A stretch of DNA of 38,361 bases from NCBI GenBank assembly GCA_028712845.1, contig JAQTPO010000001.1, positions 1-38,361 of the forward strand, given 5' to 3'. A program made the translations under genes and the position numbers. Positions 1-8,880 of the stretch are shown here, piece after piece; position 1 is the first letter of the stretch; every line of letters starts with the position of its first letter. The DNA is from Dehalococcoidales bacterium. Its GTDB lineage: Bacteria; Chloroflexota; Dehalococcoidia; Dehalococcoidales; Fen-1064. Under the pieces are notes generated by a model that ran no database searches, was not told the origin of the DNA, and was given only the letters and a program-made list of their open reading frames with translations.

Positions 1-183
1 CTTTTTTGTGGCTAAAAAGGGCAGAGAGCGCCGATGCCCGATGGCAGTGCAGAGCACGAAGGCAGGGATACTATCGGCGGTTGCGTACTTTTGGAAGTCC
101 GATGGGACAGTTGCATGGTACGAACCATAACCAATGAGAGTAGGCGCGCCCCGTGAATATCGGGAAAGGAGGGAAAACCAGCT
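1..183. other. left-edge stretch without a confident gene
   Basis: No convincing gene is seen. A 40-codon plus-strand frame (34-156) exists, but its ribosome site is poor and it resembles no family I know. The long minus-strand frame across 12-350 runs antisense to the better supported gene at 184 and is treated as a shadow. A good Shine-Dalgarno sequence (GGAAAGGAGGG, about 163-173) belongs to that next gene. Confidence 0.3.
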
Positions 184-372
184 ATGGCAGATAAGGACAC
201 TATTTTTATCCTCACCAGGGAAGATGTCATCGGGTGCGCCAGGGAGATGGGGATACCCGAGGGAGCCATCACCGATGATATTCTTGCCCAGGTTAAGAAA
301 GGCGTGGAATGGGGCTTAGAGTGCTGGTCTGAGGTAGTGAAAACAGCCATTGACTTCGCTCTAAAAAGCTAA
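184..372 (+). CDS. small hypothetical protein, 62 aa
   Basis: I do not recognise a family. The product is acidic and predicted soluble, with a helical centre and one Cys near residue 18 and another near residue 47. No signal peptide or membrane segment is visible. The ATG start follows a near-perfect Shine-Dalgarno (GGAAAGGAGGG) at normal spacing, which is the main evidence that it is real. It is the first of four short same-strand genes (184-1825), each with its own strong ribosome site and short spacers, which looks like one accessory-element operon. An alternative overlapping frame at 134-319 has a weaker start and was not chosen. Confidence 0.55.
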   Translation: MADKDTIFILTREDVIGCAREMGIPEGAITDDILAQVKKGVEWGLECWSEVVKTAIDFALKS

Positions 373-427
373 CCTGTAATCCATCAAATCTAAAGGGCTA
401 TCTATGCTCGGGAAAGGAGGTGTTATT

Positions 428-748
428 GTGCCCATAAAATGGAATGCCAAAAGGGTTGAGGAATCGACCGACATGCTCGAAGAAGCTCTGAGAAAAGCGG
501 TAGAGCCTCTGGAAGAAGACAGGCTTATTGCCAGGGAAGCCCTGAATATCCCTGAGTTGCCGCTATATGTCGGCCAGAGCTTCATGAACCTCATCGGTAA
601 GATTGACTACAGCATAGGCGGCGGCCGCTTCTCACCGGAGGGATGGATTGACCGGTATATCAAGAGAATCCGTGAGAATATCCCCACCGAAGCCGTCAAG
701 GAAGTCGAGGTAAGAGAAAAGTACGGCAGCACGCTATCTCTTGTCTAA
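428..748 (+). CDS. small hypothetical protein, 106 aa
   Basis: No recognised family. An ATG at 404 is in frame, but the strong Shine-Dalgarno AAAGGAGG (413-420) lies between it and a GTG at 428, so the GTG is preferred and the product is 106 residues starting PIKWNAKRVEE. The sequence is charged and mostly helical, with Lys/Arg/Glu-rich ends and a Gly-rich turn (IGGGRF) in the middle. It has no membrane segment and no Cys. It is the second gene of the 184-1825 cluster, 55 bases after the preceding stop. Function cannot be inferred; a role in element maintenance is only a guess from its company. Confidence 0.6.
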   Translation: MPIKWNAKRVEESTDMLEEALRKAVEPLEEDRLIAREALNIPELPLYVGQSFMNLIGKIDYSIGGGRFSPEGWIDRYIKRIRENIPTEAVKEVEVREKYGSTLSLV

Positions 749-811
749 AACTGTCTCAACCTATTTCAAAGGGCTAACCATGTCTAAAATCATACGAAGG
801 GAGGTGATAAA

Positions 812-1297
812 GTGACTACGCAACTCGACCTCTTCGAGGAAGCGAAGGTCGATATAGGGAAGCCGGAACCAATGACCGAGGTCAGGCTGGGGCGGTGTTC
901 CGACCGGGTCCCGCTGCGCAAGCAGCGCAGGGCAGCCGTGGTCAAGCTAATGGATATCCTTGCCGACCTCGAGGGCAAGGATATCTACATCGGCTCGTAT
1001 GATGCCGGCGGCCGGCATTTCTGGCTCGATAACCTGAAGCTTCAACGGCTCCAGCTGGAATACCATCCTTTTCACCTTAGAGAGGATACCAGTTTCATCC
1101 CTACCGTTGTAGTGCTCTGGGGCAGCCGCGGTGGCAACGTCAGAATATTTACCGATTATCTGGTGGACGTCCGCGAGCAGGAATACCAAGGTTACTTTCA
1201 CTATCTTCTCGACTTCCGCAACGGCTTCTGGGAAAGCCCGATAGACAAATACCGGGCCCACTACGCCTGCCTGCACATAACCAGGTTCAAGGATTAA
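812..1297 (+). CDS. hypothetical protein, 161 aa
   Basis: Not recognised. The GTG start is preceded by GGGAGGTGAT (798-807), an extended Shine-Dalgarno. The opening TTQLDLFEEAK resembles the short 'xxLDLFE' tails and heads often seen in replication-associated or mobile-element proteins, which may be a clamp-binding-like peptide (inference). Residues 40-70 hold a mixed alpha/beta stretch with Gly-rich turns, and the C-terminal half is rich in aromatic residues (Tyr, Phe, Trp, His). There is no signal peptide or transmembrane helix. Third gene of the small-gene cluster. Confidence 0.6.
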   Translation: MTTQLDLFEEAKVDIGKPEPMTEVRLGRCSDRVPLRKQRRAAVVKLMDILADLEGKDIYIGSYDAGGRHFWLDNLKLQRLQLEYHPFHLREDTSFIPTVVVLWGSRGGNVRIFTDYLVDVREQEYQGYFHYLLDFRNGFWESPIDKYRAHYACLHITRFKD

Positions 1298-1315
1298 AGA
1301 GGAGGTTAACCACAA

Positions 1316-1825
1316 TTGAATAAGACAGTGGAAAAAGGCATCTCTGATATTGTGGGATGCCTAACCGACCCCATTATTGTATTTCCGGGAGGCTGGGGAG
1401 ACACTTTGCCAGACTGGCTCAAGACGGCCATTACCCTGGAAAGGATGATGGGGAACATGAAGGAACTGAAAGGGGAGGAGCCAACCGGCACTGATGCCGA
1501 AGCCTGTGCCTATCTCATGACAGTTTCCCTAACCCAGCCGATGGATAGCGACTGGACTCAAATCTACTTATACGTGGCCAGTCAGACTTACAAACGATGG
1601 GGTAAAGGTGAGATGCCAGCTGATATCGCTGTAGAATCCATCAACGACTACCAGATGCAGGAACTGAACAGACTCAAGTCCTGGCTTTACAGACGGCGCA
1701 CCAAGGCTAGGCAGGAAATGGAGCGAAGTGAGAGACGGCAGCAGAAAGAAGAGGAGGGGTCCCAGAGAAAAACGGAACAACCTGCATTGTTTGAAATAAT
1801 GAAACCGATGGGTATCCCTGACTAA
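1316..1825 (+). CDS. hypothetical protein, 169 aa, TTG start
   Basis: Not recognised. The frame opens with a TTG at 1316, directly after GAGGAGGTT (1299-1307), and no ATG with a comparable ribosome site follows soon. The N-terminal two thirds are predicted helical. Residues from about 120 to 155 are a highly charged Arg/Glu/Lys/Gln helix, probably a coiled coil. The C-terminus contains QPALFEIM, echoing the LDLF motif of the preceding gene; both could be short partner-binding peptides. Fourth and last gene of the cluster, ending 53 bases before the first IS110 transposase. Confidence 0.6.
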   Translation: MNKTVEKGISDIVGCLTDPIIVFPGGWGDTLPDWLKTAITLERMMGNMKELKGEEPTGTDAEACAYLMTVSLTQPMDSDWTQIYLYVASQTYKRWGKGEMPADIAVESINDYQMQELNRLKSWLYRRRTKARQEMERSERRQQKEEEGSQRKTEQPALFEIMKPMGIPD

Positions 1826-1878
1826 GATATAGTAAAGTTTTATTTGGTTGGCAAAAATCTTAGAGAGGAGATACCCGG

Positions 1879-2910
1879 ATGCATTATATTGGAATGGATT
1901 GTCACATCACAACTATGGATTTTGTCGTGGTCGATGAAACAGGGAAAGTAACCAAGACCGGTAAGGTAGAAACCGGCGCTAAAAATTTCATGGAGTTTGT
2001 GAAGAGTATTCGGCAACCGCGTACGATATTTACGGAAGAGGGTACACTGGCCGCTTGGGCATTGGACGTCTGTGTTCGATTTGGGGAAAAACTGGTGATA
2101 ACTGACTCAAGGAAGAATCGCTGGATAGGTGCTTCTGGGCAAAAGGATGACCCTATTGATGCTTTGAAACTGGCACAGTTAGCCCGGGGCGGTTATATCA
2201 AAGAGATTCACCATCCGATCGGTCAACGCCGGCGTTTCAGAGAACTGATGATGGCCTATTATGATACCAGCAGAGACGTTACACGCATCAAGAACAAAAT
2301 TAAAGCCAAGTTCAGGCAAAACGGGATACAATGCACCGGGCAAACGGTCTATTCAAAAGTCCATCGTGAAGAATGGCGACGAAAGTTACCTCAAGAGTCA
2401 GCTCTTCTTGTTATTTTAGATAGCCTTTGGCTGCAATTGGATCAAACGGAGCAAACAGAAAGAAATATTTTATTAGCCGCTAAAGCTCAGGGTAAACAAT
2501 TCCCGGAGATAAGGCTCTTTAAGGACGTCCCAGGGATTGGCTTTATTACTGCGGCGACAATATCTGCTATTGTGGAAACACCCCACCGTTTTGCCAATAA
2601 ACGAAAACTGTGGATGTATGCCGGCCTGGGCATAGTTAGAAGGTCATCGGGAGGAAAATTATACACGGAAAAATTAACCAGTGAATATAACCGCCTGTTA
2701 AAGTATGCTGTCAAACAAGCAGCTCAAGCCGCTATTCACGCAAAAGATAATCCTTTTCGACGGACTTACCTGGAAATGACACTGGTAAAAGGAATTGTTC
2801 CACACCGAGCCACATTAACTATCGCCAGGGATATCTTGTCTACCATGTGGGCGATGTGGAGAAACGGAGAGAAATATAATCCCGAGATAGCTAGGAAAGT
2901 AAAAACTTAA
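1879..2910 (+). CDS. IS110-family transposase, apparently intact
   Basis: DEDD recombinase of the IS110 family (343 aa), which catalyses site-specific insertion guided by an RNA encoded in the element's own non-coding end (known for the family). The N-terminal RuvC-like domain opens YIGMDCH with Asp7, has the acidic pair E53/E54 and ends in KDDPIDALK with Asp90/91 and Asp94. The C-terminal Transposase_20 domain contains DVPGIGFITAATI and the RRSSGGK segment expected to carry the second-site serine. Length is normal. The ATG start follows GAGAGGAGAT. Its 3' side has about 390 bases of non-coding DNA before a terminator, which could belong to the element. No clear terminal repeats were found, as is usual for IS110. 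Confidence 0.9.
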   Translation: MHYIGMDCHITTMDFVVVDETGKVTKTGKVETGAKNFMEFVKSIRQPRTIFTEEGTLAAWALDVCVRFGEKLVITDSRKNRWIGASGQKDDPIDALKLAQLARGGYIKEIHHPIGQRRRFRELMMAYYDTSRDVTRIKNKIKAKFRQNGIQCTGQTVYSKVHREEWRRKLPQESALLVILDSLWLQLDQTEQTERNILLAAKAQGKQFPEIRLFKDVPGIGFITAATISAIVETPHRFANKRKLWMYAGLGIVRRSSGGKLYTEKLTSEYNRLLKYAVKQAAQAAIHAKDNPFRRTYLEMTLVKGIVPHRATLTIARDILSTMWAMWRNGEKYNPEIARKVKT

Positions 2911-3303
2911 AGTAGGTGTAGGCTTAACACTGTTTGAGATTCAATAAGTTGGACTCCGACAGCGGCAAATGTAAGGGCGGGGAGAGTATCAAGAACTCGA
3001 TTTCCTTTGAGGAACCTCTGTTTGAATATGCCTCCCCATTAATCCCATATAATTTTTCATAGGCTTCGAGTCTCCGAAAGATGCGTGGGTAGAACAAGCT
3101 TACACCAACCGAAAAAGATAGTTTTCGCGAACATTGTAAAGGAAGAGTTTAACAACATTGAGTAATAACGGCAGCGAGCCTTGTCACCTTAAAATCGAAC
3201 ATGGGATACCCAGTCGTCAAAAAAGAGATTCTACTGGGAGAGGGAAACCTTTTTCTTGACTTTTGGTTTCAAAGATGAATTCTAAGACACCTGGTATTTA
3301 GTG
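2911..3303. other. non-coding stretch downstream of the IS110 transposase
   Basis: No gene is seen. The sequence contains several short complementary G-rich and C-rich blocks (for example GGGCGGGGAG near 2976 and CTCCCC near 3032), compatible with a folded RNA. Known IS110-family elements carry their bridge-RNA gene in such a non-coding end, so this is the natural place to look. The assignment is inference; the exact element boundary could not be seen. Confidence 0.3.
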
Positions 3304-3343
3304 AAAAGGGGCCTGGGGAAAGTATCTCCAGTCCCCTTTTTTT
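3304..3343 (+). terminator. intrinsic terminator upstream of the restriction-modification genes
   Basis: A 15-base stem (AAAAGGGGCCTGGGG against CTCCAGTCCCCTTTT, two mismatches) with a short AAAGTAT loop is followed by a T tract. It insulates the promoter at 3434 from transcription out of the IS110 region. Confidence 0.75.
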
Positions 3344-3433
3344 ATTCTCCGAAATGCCAATTTGCCACTGAAGTTACTCATTATATGATTCACAGCCTAA
3401 CTGATTAAGGCGAGCAATGATATCATAAAATGA

Positions 3434-3463
3434 TTGACAAGTATCAGTTCATCAGGCTATACT
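3434..3463 (+). promoter_or_regulatory. strong sigma-70-type promoter
   Basis: TTGACA (3434-3439), an 18-base spacer and TATACT (3458-3463) form a near-consensus promoter. Transcription would start near 3470, giving a leader of about 19 bases before the ATG at 3489. It would drive the HTH gene and the type IIG gene together. Confidence 0.7.
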
Positions 3464-3488
3464 GAGGCAATTGTGCTGGAGGGCTTAC

Positions 3489-3728
3489 ATGCCATACGAG
3501 CGTACCCGGGAAATCGAGCAGAGATTCCAAAAAGCAATTGATTTACTTGGCAGAAAGCAACTAAATGCCAGGCAGTTAGCATTAGAACTTGGAGTCTCGC
3601 GCCCGACAGCTCAACGCATCATCACAGAACTAAGGAACCGCGGCCATAAGATTCGTTCAGTACGAGATGAATCTGGTTGGCGGTATGAACTCATGGATGG
3701 TCAGAAGGCTAGCCAAACCAGGAGTTGA
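3489..3728 (+). CDS. small winged-helix DNA-binding protein, 79 aa
   Basis: Predicted DNA-binding protein of the HTH_11/DeoR-like type. Residues about 15-55 form a helix-turn-helix (LNARQLALELGVSRPTAQRI) followed by a wing-like stretch (GHKIRSVRDESGWRYEL). ATG 3489 is chosen because GGAGGG (3478-3483) sits just before it; an upstream TTG at 3471 lies almost on the predicted transcription start. The gene ends three bases before the type IIG gene, so the pair is an operon. By analogy with controller proteins of restriction systems it may regulate the nuclease-methylase (inference). It could instead be a specificity accessory. Confidence 0.75.
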   Translation: MPYERTREIEQRFQKAIDLLGRKQLNARQLALELGVSRPTAQRIITELRNRGHKIRSVRDESGWRYELMDGQKASQTRS

Positions 3729-3731
3729 AAA

Positions 3732-6131
3732 GTGACAGCAATAAATGAGAGACAGTGGCAAGGAAGGGTTCTTCAGTGGACAAGCGAATTACTGAAGAAG
3801 TACCCCGATTTGCCCTTCAGCAAGGTCGATCAGGAGTTTGAAGTCCTGGTTAATGGCAAGACACGCCGGTTCAATGACCTTACATTATTTGATAAGCAAG
3901 GCCAACCTGTCTGCGTATTTGAGCTGAAACTCCCCGACAGAAGCGACGGACGTTCGCCCAGATACTTGCCAGTAGTTACAAAGACTCATGAAACAGCCGA
4001 TGCTATGGGAGCCGACTACTTTGTCACCTGGAATGTTAATAGTGCCGTCCTCTGGAAAACTTACATCCCTGGCCGAGCACCCTATGAGCGCTCATTGATT
4101 CAGTATCCGTTCATCGCCGCTATTCATACTTCCGAAGCCCTTGATATTCCCGACGTGGAAGCATCGCTTAGGCAATGGATAGAGGATTTTTTGCAGGCAT
4201 TTGCCCGCATCGTTACTGGTGTCGTTCTTGTACCACCGCAACCATTAGATGAAGGCTTTATCCAAGCTATCCAGAGCTATCTGGACCCACTCTTGGTAGG
4301 ATTGGTAGCCGCCGAACTTCAGAAGCGCTATAAGGCAGACCGAATGTTCGCAAAAGGCTTGCGCGAATGGGCAGTACGAGACCAGGGGTGGACCTGGGAT
4401 GACAGCCAGCAAGCTCTTCCCGAAAGTCTTTCCCGAACCGCCCGACTAGCTTGTTCCATGTTGGTAAATAAGGTTGTATTCTACGAAGCTATGCGCAAGG
4501 TCTACCAGGGTTTACCGGCATTAAGTGTTCCCGTCATAATAAAGACGGGTGACCAATTGAGGATACGTTTTGGGGAAATCTTTGCCAAGGCGATGAAGAT
4601 AGACTACGAAACTGTATTCACCGAGGAATTGGTAGACACGGTTCCGTTTGTAGCTGACGAAGTGGTAGAACTGTGGCGGGAAATGGTAGAGGATGTAGAG
4701 CGGTATGACTTTACGCGCTTTGACTATGAAGTGATCGGTCGTATTTTCGAGCGGTTAATCGCGCCTGACGAAAGGCACAAACTGGGGCAATACTTCACTC
4801 CCTCATACGTAGTAGATCTGATTAACGCTTTTTGCATCCGAAGCGTGGATGATGCTGTCCTAGACCCGGGTTGTGGTGCCGGCACTTTTCTGGTCAGAGC
4901 CTACAGTCGCCTCAGGAGGTTAGATGCTGGAAAGAACCACGAAGAACTGCTAGAGCAATTGTGGGGCATAGATATTGCTCGTTATCCGGCTCACATGTCG
5001 GTCATTAACCTGGCTGCCCGCGACTTGGCGTCTACCGAGAACTACCCCAAAATCATTCACGATGATTTCTTCAAGGTGTTCTCGCAAAAAAGCCAATATG
5101 AATTTTATAGACGCTCTTACAAGGTAGCAGGCTTATCTACTGAAAAAGTGCAGACAGCTGTACCCCAGTTTGATGCTGTAGTGGGTAATCCACCTTACAC
5201 CCGTCAGGAGGAAATGGAAGACCTTTTCCCGGGACTCAAAGACCGGGCCCACAGTGCCATACAGAGAGATTGGAAACTAGAAGTATCAAAACGCTCCAGC
5301 ATCTATGCGCTATTCTTTTTGCACGGAGCCGCCTTCGTTAAAGAGGGCGGTTACTTAGGGCTGTTGACACATAGCTCCTGGATTGATGTCGATTACGGGA
5401 AGTACCTGCAGGAGTTTTTCCTTAATCATTTCAAGATCGTCGCTATTCTTGAGCCTCAGGTAGAACATTGGTTTCCGGCAGTTGACGTCAATACCTCAAT
5501 AACCATCCTTCAGCGGTGTAATAAAAAGGCCGAACGCTCAAACAACATGGTCAAGTTTGTCCAGATGAAAGCACCGCTATCGGAATTCCTCCCAAAGTAC
5601 GGTGGTGAGGAAGAGCGCATGATGGCTTTTGAGAACGTGGTAAGGCAAATCGAAGACGCTGATTCCTTACAGGAAGATGACCTGTGGCGTATTTTCCCGG
5701 TTAAGCAGTCTGCCTTGTGGAATGAGGGGCTAGATGACGAAGGTAAATTCATTGGCTCGAAATGGGGCAAATATCTCAGGGCACCAGACATCTTCTTTCA
5801 AATATTGAAGCGTGGCAAAGAAAAACTTTGCCAACTCGCAGATATTACCAACGTAAAACGGGCTTTCACCTCGGGCGCAAATGATTTCTTCTATGTAATG
5901 GATGTAACAGATGATGTGGCAGAAGTAGAACTTAAGCAATATGGTATCTCTCCTACAAAGAAGAAGCTGCTGCGATTGGTTGAGGCGGGTGATGGCGGCC
6001 GTTACGTTATTGAAGCTGAATACCTGAAGCCTCTTGTGAAATCAACGCGAGATATTGACTCGCTGACCATTGACGAGTCCATTACCAAATTCCGGGTACT
6101 TATCATTTCAGACGAGAAGAAAGCGTTAGAC
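3732..6131 (+). pseudogene. type IIG restriction enzyme/adenine methyltransferase, 3' truncated
   Basis: Combined endonuclease and N6-adenine methyltransferase. Near the N-terminus is a PD-(D/E)xK nuclease site (Asp49, Glu64-Leu-Lys66 in VCVFELKLP). A helical connector follows, then methyltransferase motif I DPGCGAGTF (from residue 378) and motif IV NPPY (486-489). The C-terminal region would be the target-recognition domain. The GTG start lies after AGGAG and directly follows the HTH gene. From about 6125 onward the DNA is IS110-transposase sequence and the frame ends at 6192-6194 after foreign residues, so the gene is cut off after roughly 797-800 native residues. No 3' part is found beyond the IS. 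The modification half may still fold; target recognition is probably damaged. Confidence 0.85.
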
Positions 6132-7296
6132 CGTGGTGGCCTGCGCTATCACCCCCGAAGGCAAGGAGACATGCACGTTCAGGACCATGACTGATGATCT
6201 CCTCCAACTGGCGAATTGGGTTGTTGCCAAGGGCATTACTCATGTCGCCATGGAGAGCACCGGCGTATACTGGCGTCCTGTCTACAACATCCTGGAGGCG
6301 CTGGGAATCACACTGACGGTGATGAACGCCGAACACATCAAAGCGGTGCCCGGGCGTAAGACGGATGTGAAAGATGCCGAGTGGATCGCCGATCTTCTGC
6401 GCCATGGATTAGTGAGGGGCAGCTTTATCCCGGATAGGCCGCAGCGGGAAATGCGCGAGTTGGTGCGATATCGGCGCAGTATTATTCGGCAGCGTGCCCA
6501 GGTAGTTAACCGTATCCAGAAGGTGCTGGAAGGAGCCAACATTAAGCTGAGTAGCGTGGCCAGCAACGTCATGGGCGCATCGGGGCGCGCCATGTTGGAG
6601 GCTATCAGCCGGGGAGTTGAAGATCCTGAGCGCCTGGCAGCATATGCCAAGGGACGTCTGAAGGAGAAGAAGCCAGAGCTGCAGAAAGCGCTGCAGGGCT
6701 TGGTTGGCTCCCATCAGAGGACGATTCTGCAAAGCCAACTGCGGCTTATCACCTTCCTGGACGAGGAAGTGTCTCGTATGGATAAGGAGATCGCCGAGCG
6801 CATGCGCCCTTTCGAGGAAACGCTGGAGCGCGTCGACGATATACCCGGCATGGGGCGTAGGACAGCCGAGGATGTGCTGGCGGAAATAGGAGTTGATATG
6901 AGCCGCTTCGCGAGCGCATCGCAATTGGCATCGTGGGCCAGACTATGTCCCGGAAACAATGAGAGCGCCGGCAAGCGCAAGGCAGTAACCACGGGTCATG
7001 GTAACCCCTGGCTCAGGGACACGCTCGTAGAAGCGGCTTGGGGAGCTATGCGTACCAAAGACTCTTACCTGGCAGCTCAATACCATCGGCTGGCTGCACG
7101 GCGTGGGGCAAAGCGTGCCATTGTAGCCGTAGCCCACACCATTCTGGTCATCGTCTACTCTCTGTTGAAGAATGGCGGAGAGTATCGCGAGCTCGGAGGG
7201 AACTACTTCGATGAACGCGATAAGTCGAATGCGGTGCACCGGGCGGTCAGGCGGATAGAGCGTCTGGGTTATCAGGTGGAATTGCAGCCAGTCTAA
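6130..7296 (+). pseudogene. IS110-family transposase, N-terminally truncated
   Basis: DEDD transposase of a different IS110 branch from the one at 1879. It shows AMESTGVYW (Glu), GRKTDVKDAEW (two Asp), DDIPGMGRRTAEDVL and CPGNNESAGKRK in the C-terminal Transposase_20 domain. Family members begin with about 15-20 residues containing the first catalytic Asp (GxDxHK). Here homology begins only at TVVACAITPEGKE and a stop codon (TAG, 6127-6129) lies immediately upstream in this frame, so the first Asp is lost. The only possible start is the GTG at 6133. The gene is fused tail-to-head into the type IIG gene, so one deletion or aberrant insertion damaged both. Activity is unlikely. Confidence 0.85.
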
Positions 7297-7853
7297 GGTC
7301 GCGCCAGCCGGGCAGAAGGGTATTTTCGGAGCAACTCCCCGATTTTCATCTGAGAGAGTCTTTTCAATAACTTTCCCTTGGCTCCCTTAAAGGGGGTCAT
7401 CCACAGTGAACTTCAAGTGTGCAGCAACTGTTTACGGAACGGCATGCCTCAGTCATTTTTGCCTAAAAATGATCGATAGCCATATACTGTTACTAACAGG
7501 GATTCCGTAACAATTTTTGAATAGACCCAAAATAATGCAACGATTTGGTTATGACCTACCACACTCAGACTCCGGAAGACATTGTACCACCTCGTTTAAG
7601 ATACAAGGTCACTCAAATGAAACCGGTCAAAATTACGTGATTCACAGAAAGAAACGCGGTTTTGCATCTTATTCTGCTCAAAAGGGCAAGTCCAAAGACA
7701 TACTTAAGGGCAAATATTAATAGCGCTTTTGAACATTCCATTGCGGATAATGTGGTTATATAATGGTTTTACTGATATGCGTTTCGCCAATTAATGCATC
7801 TGTATCGAAAAAATGACCTTAATTGGCTATCAATTACTTTAATTTTGTGAAGG
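7297..7853. other. non-coding stretch after the truncated IS110
   Basis: No convincing gene. A 67-codon frame at 7517-7720 has no ribosome site and low-complexity composition and is not called. Visible structure: a hairpin TCATTTTT-GCCT-AAAAATGA (7453-7472), and an inverted pair TTACGGAA / TTCCGTAA on either side of it (near 7432 and near 7504). The pair may mark the end or the folded RNA of the IS110 element. The rest is AT-rich leader DNA for the catabolic operon. Confidence 0.35.
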
Positions 7854-7975
7854 AAAAGGGGGTATTTATCGCAGCATATAAAATTGAATGTTAAATTCAG
7901 GCAGTAAATAAATTAAAAGGGGGTATTTATCGCAGCATATAAAATTGAATGTTAAATTCAGGCAGTAAATAAATT
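7854..7975 (+). repeat. 61-bp unit tandemly duplicated
   Basis: Two essentially identical 61-base copies lie head to tail (7854-7914 and 7915-7975), each beginning AAAAGGGGGTATTTATCGC and ending in an AT-rich GCAGTAAATAAATT. They lie directly upstream of the aldolase gene, in what should be its promoter or operator. Identity of the copies implies a recent event. Confidence 0.9.
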
Positions 7976-8005
7976 AATAAGAAACATATATTGAGGAGAA
8001 TGCAG

Positions 8006-8788
8006 ATGATTAAGAATAACATGAAGAAAAAAATACGTGAAGGTAAAGTTGCGATCGGAGCGTGGGTCGATCTGCCAGCCCCCGAGTTGGTTGAAATGGC
8101 AGGCCACATGGGTTTTGATTTTGTTATTGTAGAGCATGAACATGCCGCTAGGAACTTGGCCCAGCTTGAGGACTATTTCAGGGCAGCGGATGCGGCAAAT
8201 ATTCCAGCCATGGTAAGAACAAAGGATAATTCCCCTGGTTTTCTTCAGCATATTATGGATGCTGGCGCCATGGGCGTGTTTCTCGCGATGACCAAAACTA
8301 AAGAAGATATTGCTAAAGCGGTCAGAGGCGTGAAATATCCTCCGATTGGAGGGCGTGGCCACATGAGATGTTTGCGCTCTGACAACATGATTCCAGATAA
8401 AATGTCATGGCCAGAATATGCCAAGGACGCCAACGAAAATACGATGGTTTTTGCGCTGGTAGAGAACGTTGAGGGCGTAAAGAACATTGATGAAATAGCT
8501 TCGGTCGAAGGGCTGGATGGCATTCAGTTTGGACCAGCCGATTTTTCAGTTGATGCAGGGATACCGGAACAATATGACACAACCCTGGTCAAAGATGCGC
8601 GGAATAAGGTAAGTGCAGCTTGTAAGAAACACGGAAAGATACTATGGTTCCCTCTTTTTGGACCCTTCGGCCCCGGTAAGTTAGCTGAAATGGGCGGGCA
8701 AATGCTCACCGTCAGGCATGACAAGCTGCTTATTTATGAGGCTTGGGATGCATTGCTAAAGAATGCCAAGACAGAGCTTAAGCAATAA
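8006..8788 (+). CDS. HpcH/HpaI-family aldolase (class II, metal dependent)
   Basis: Carbon-carbon lyase of the 2-oxo-3-deoxy acid aldolase family, which reversibly releases pyruvate (or a similar 2-oxoacid) from a hydroxy-oxo-acid. Expected motifs are present: the catalytic region FVIVEHEHAARN, an Arg in AMVRTKDN, and the metal ligands Glu in FALVENVEGV and Asp in FGPADFS. About 260 residues is the family length. ATG 8006 is preferred because GAGGAG (7993-7998) is optimally spaced; upstream TTG and ATG candidates overlap that site. It is the first gene after the 61-bp duplication, followed by an SDR and the TRAP transporter. The true substrate is unknown; citrate-lyase-type activity is a less likely alternative. 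Confidence 0.85.
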   Translation: MIKNNMKKKIREGKVAIGAWVDLPAPELVEMAGHMGFDFVIVEHEHAARNLAQLEDYFRAADAANIPAMVRTKDNSPGFLQHIMDAGAMGVFLAMTKTKEDIAKAVRGVKYPPIGGRGHMRCLRSDNMIPDKMSWPEYAKDANENTMVFALVENVEGVKNIDEIASVEGLDGIQFGPADFSVDAGIPEQYDTTLVKDARNKVSAACKKHGKILWFPLFGPFGPGKLAEMGGQMLTVRHDKLLIYEAWDALLKNAKTELKQ

Positions 8789-8880
8789 TTTAGAAGAATT
8801 TTGTGAGCTTCGACGGCGACCGAGTTTAGAATAAATCTGTATGCCTGTTAGAACTTGATGCATGGAGGTAAAAAGGTAAG

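Noticed and set aside
12..350. 112-codon minus-strand frame at the left edge
   Set aside because: Low-complexity Ser/Pro-rich product antisense to a gene with a strong ribosome site.
7517..7720. 67-codon ORF
   Set aside because: No ribosome site, no recognisable motif, composition like non-coding DNA.
7854..7975. Possible CRISPR array
   Set aside because: Only two copies, directly adjacent with no spacers, and no cas genes.
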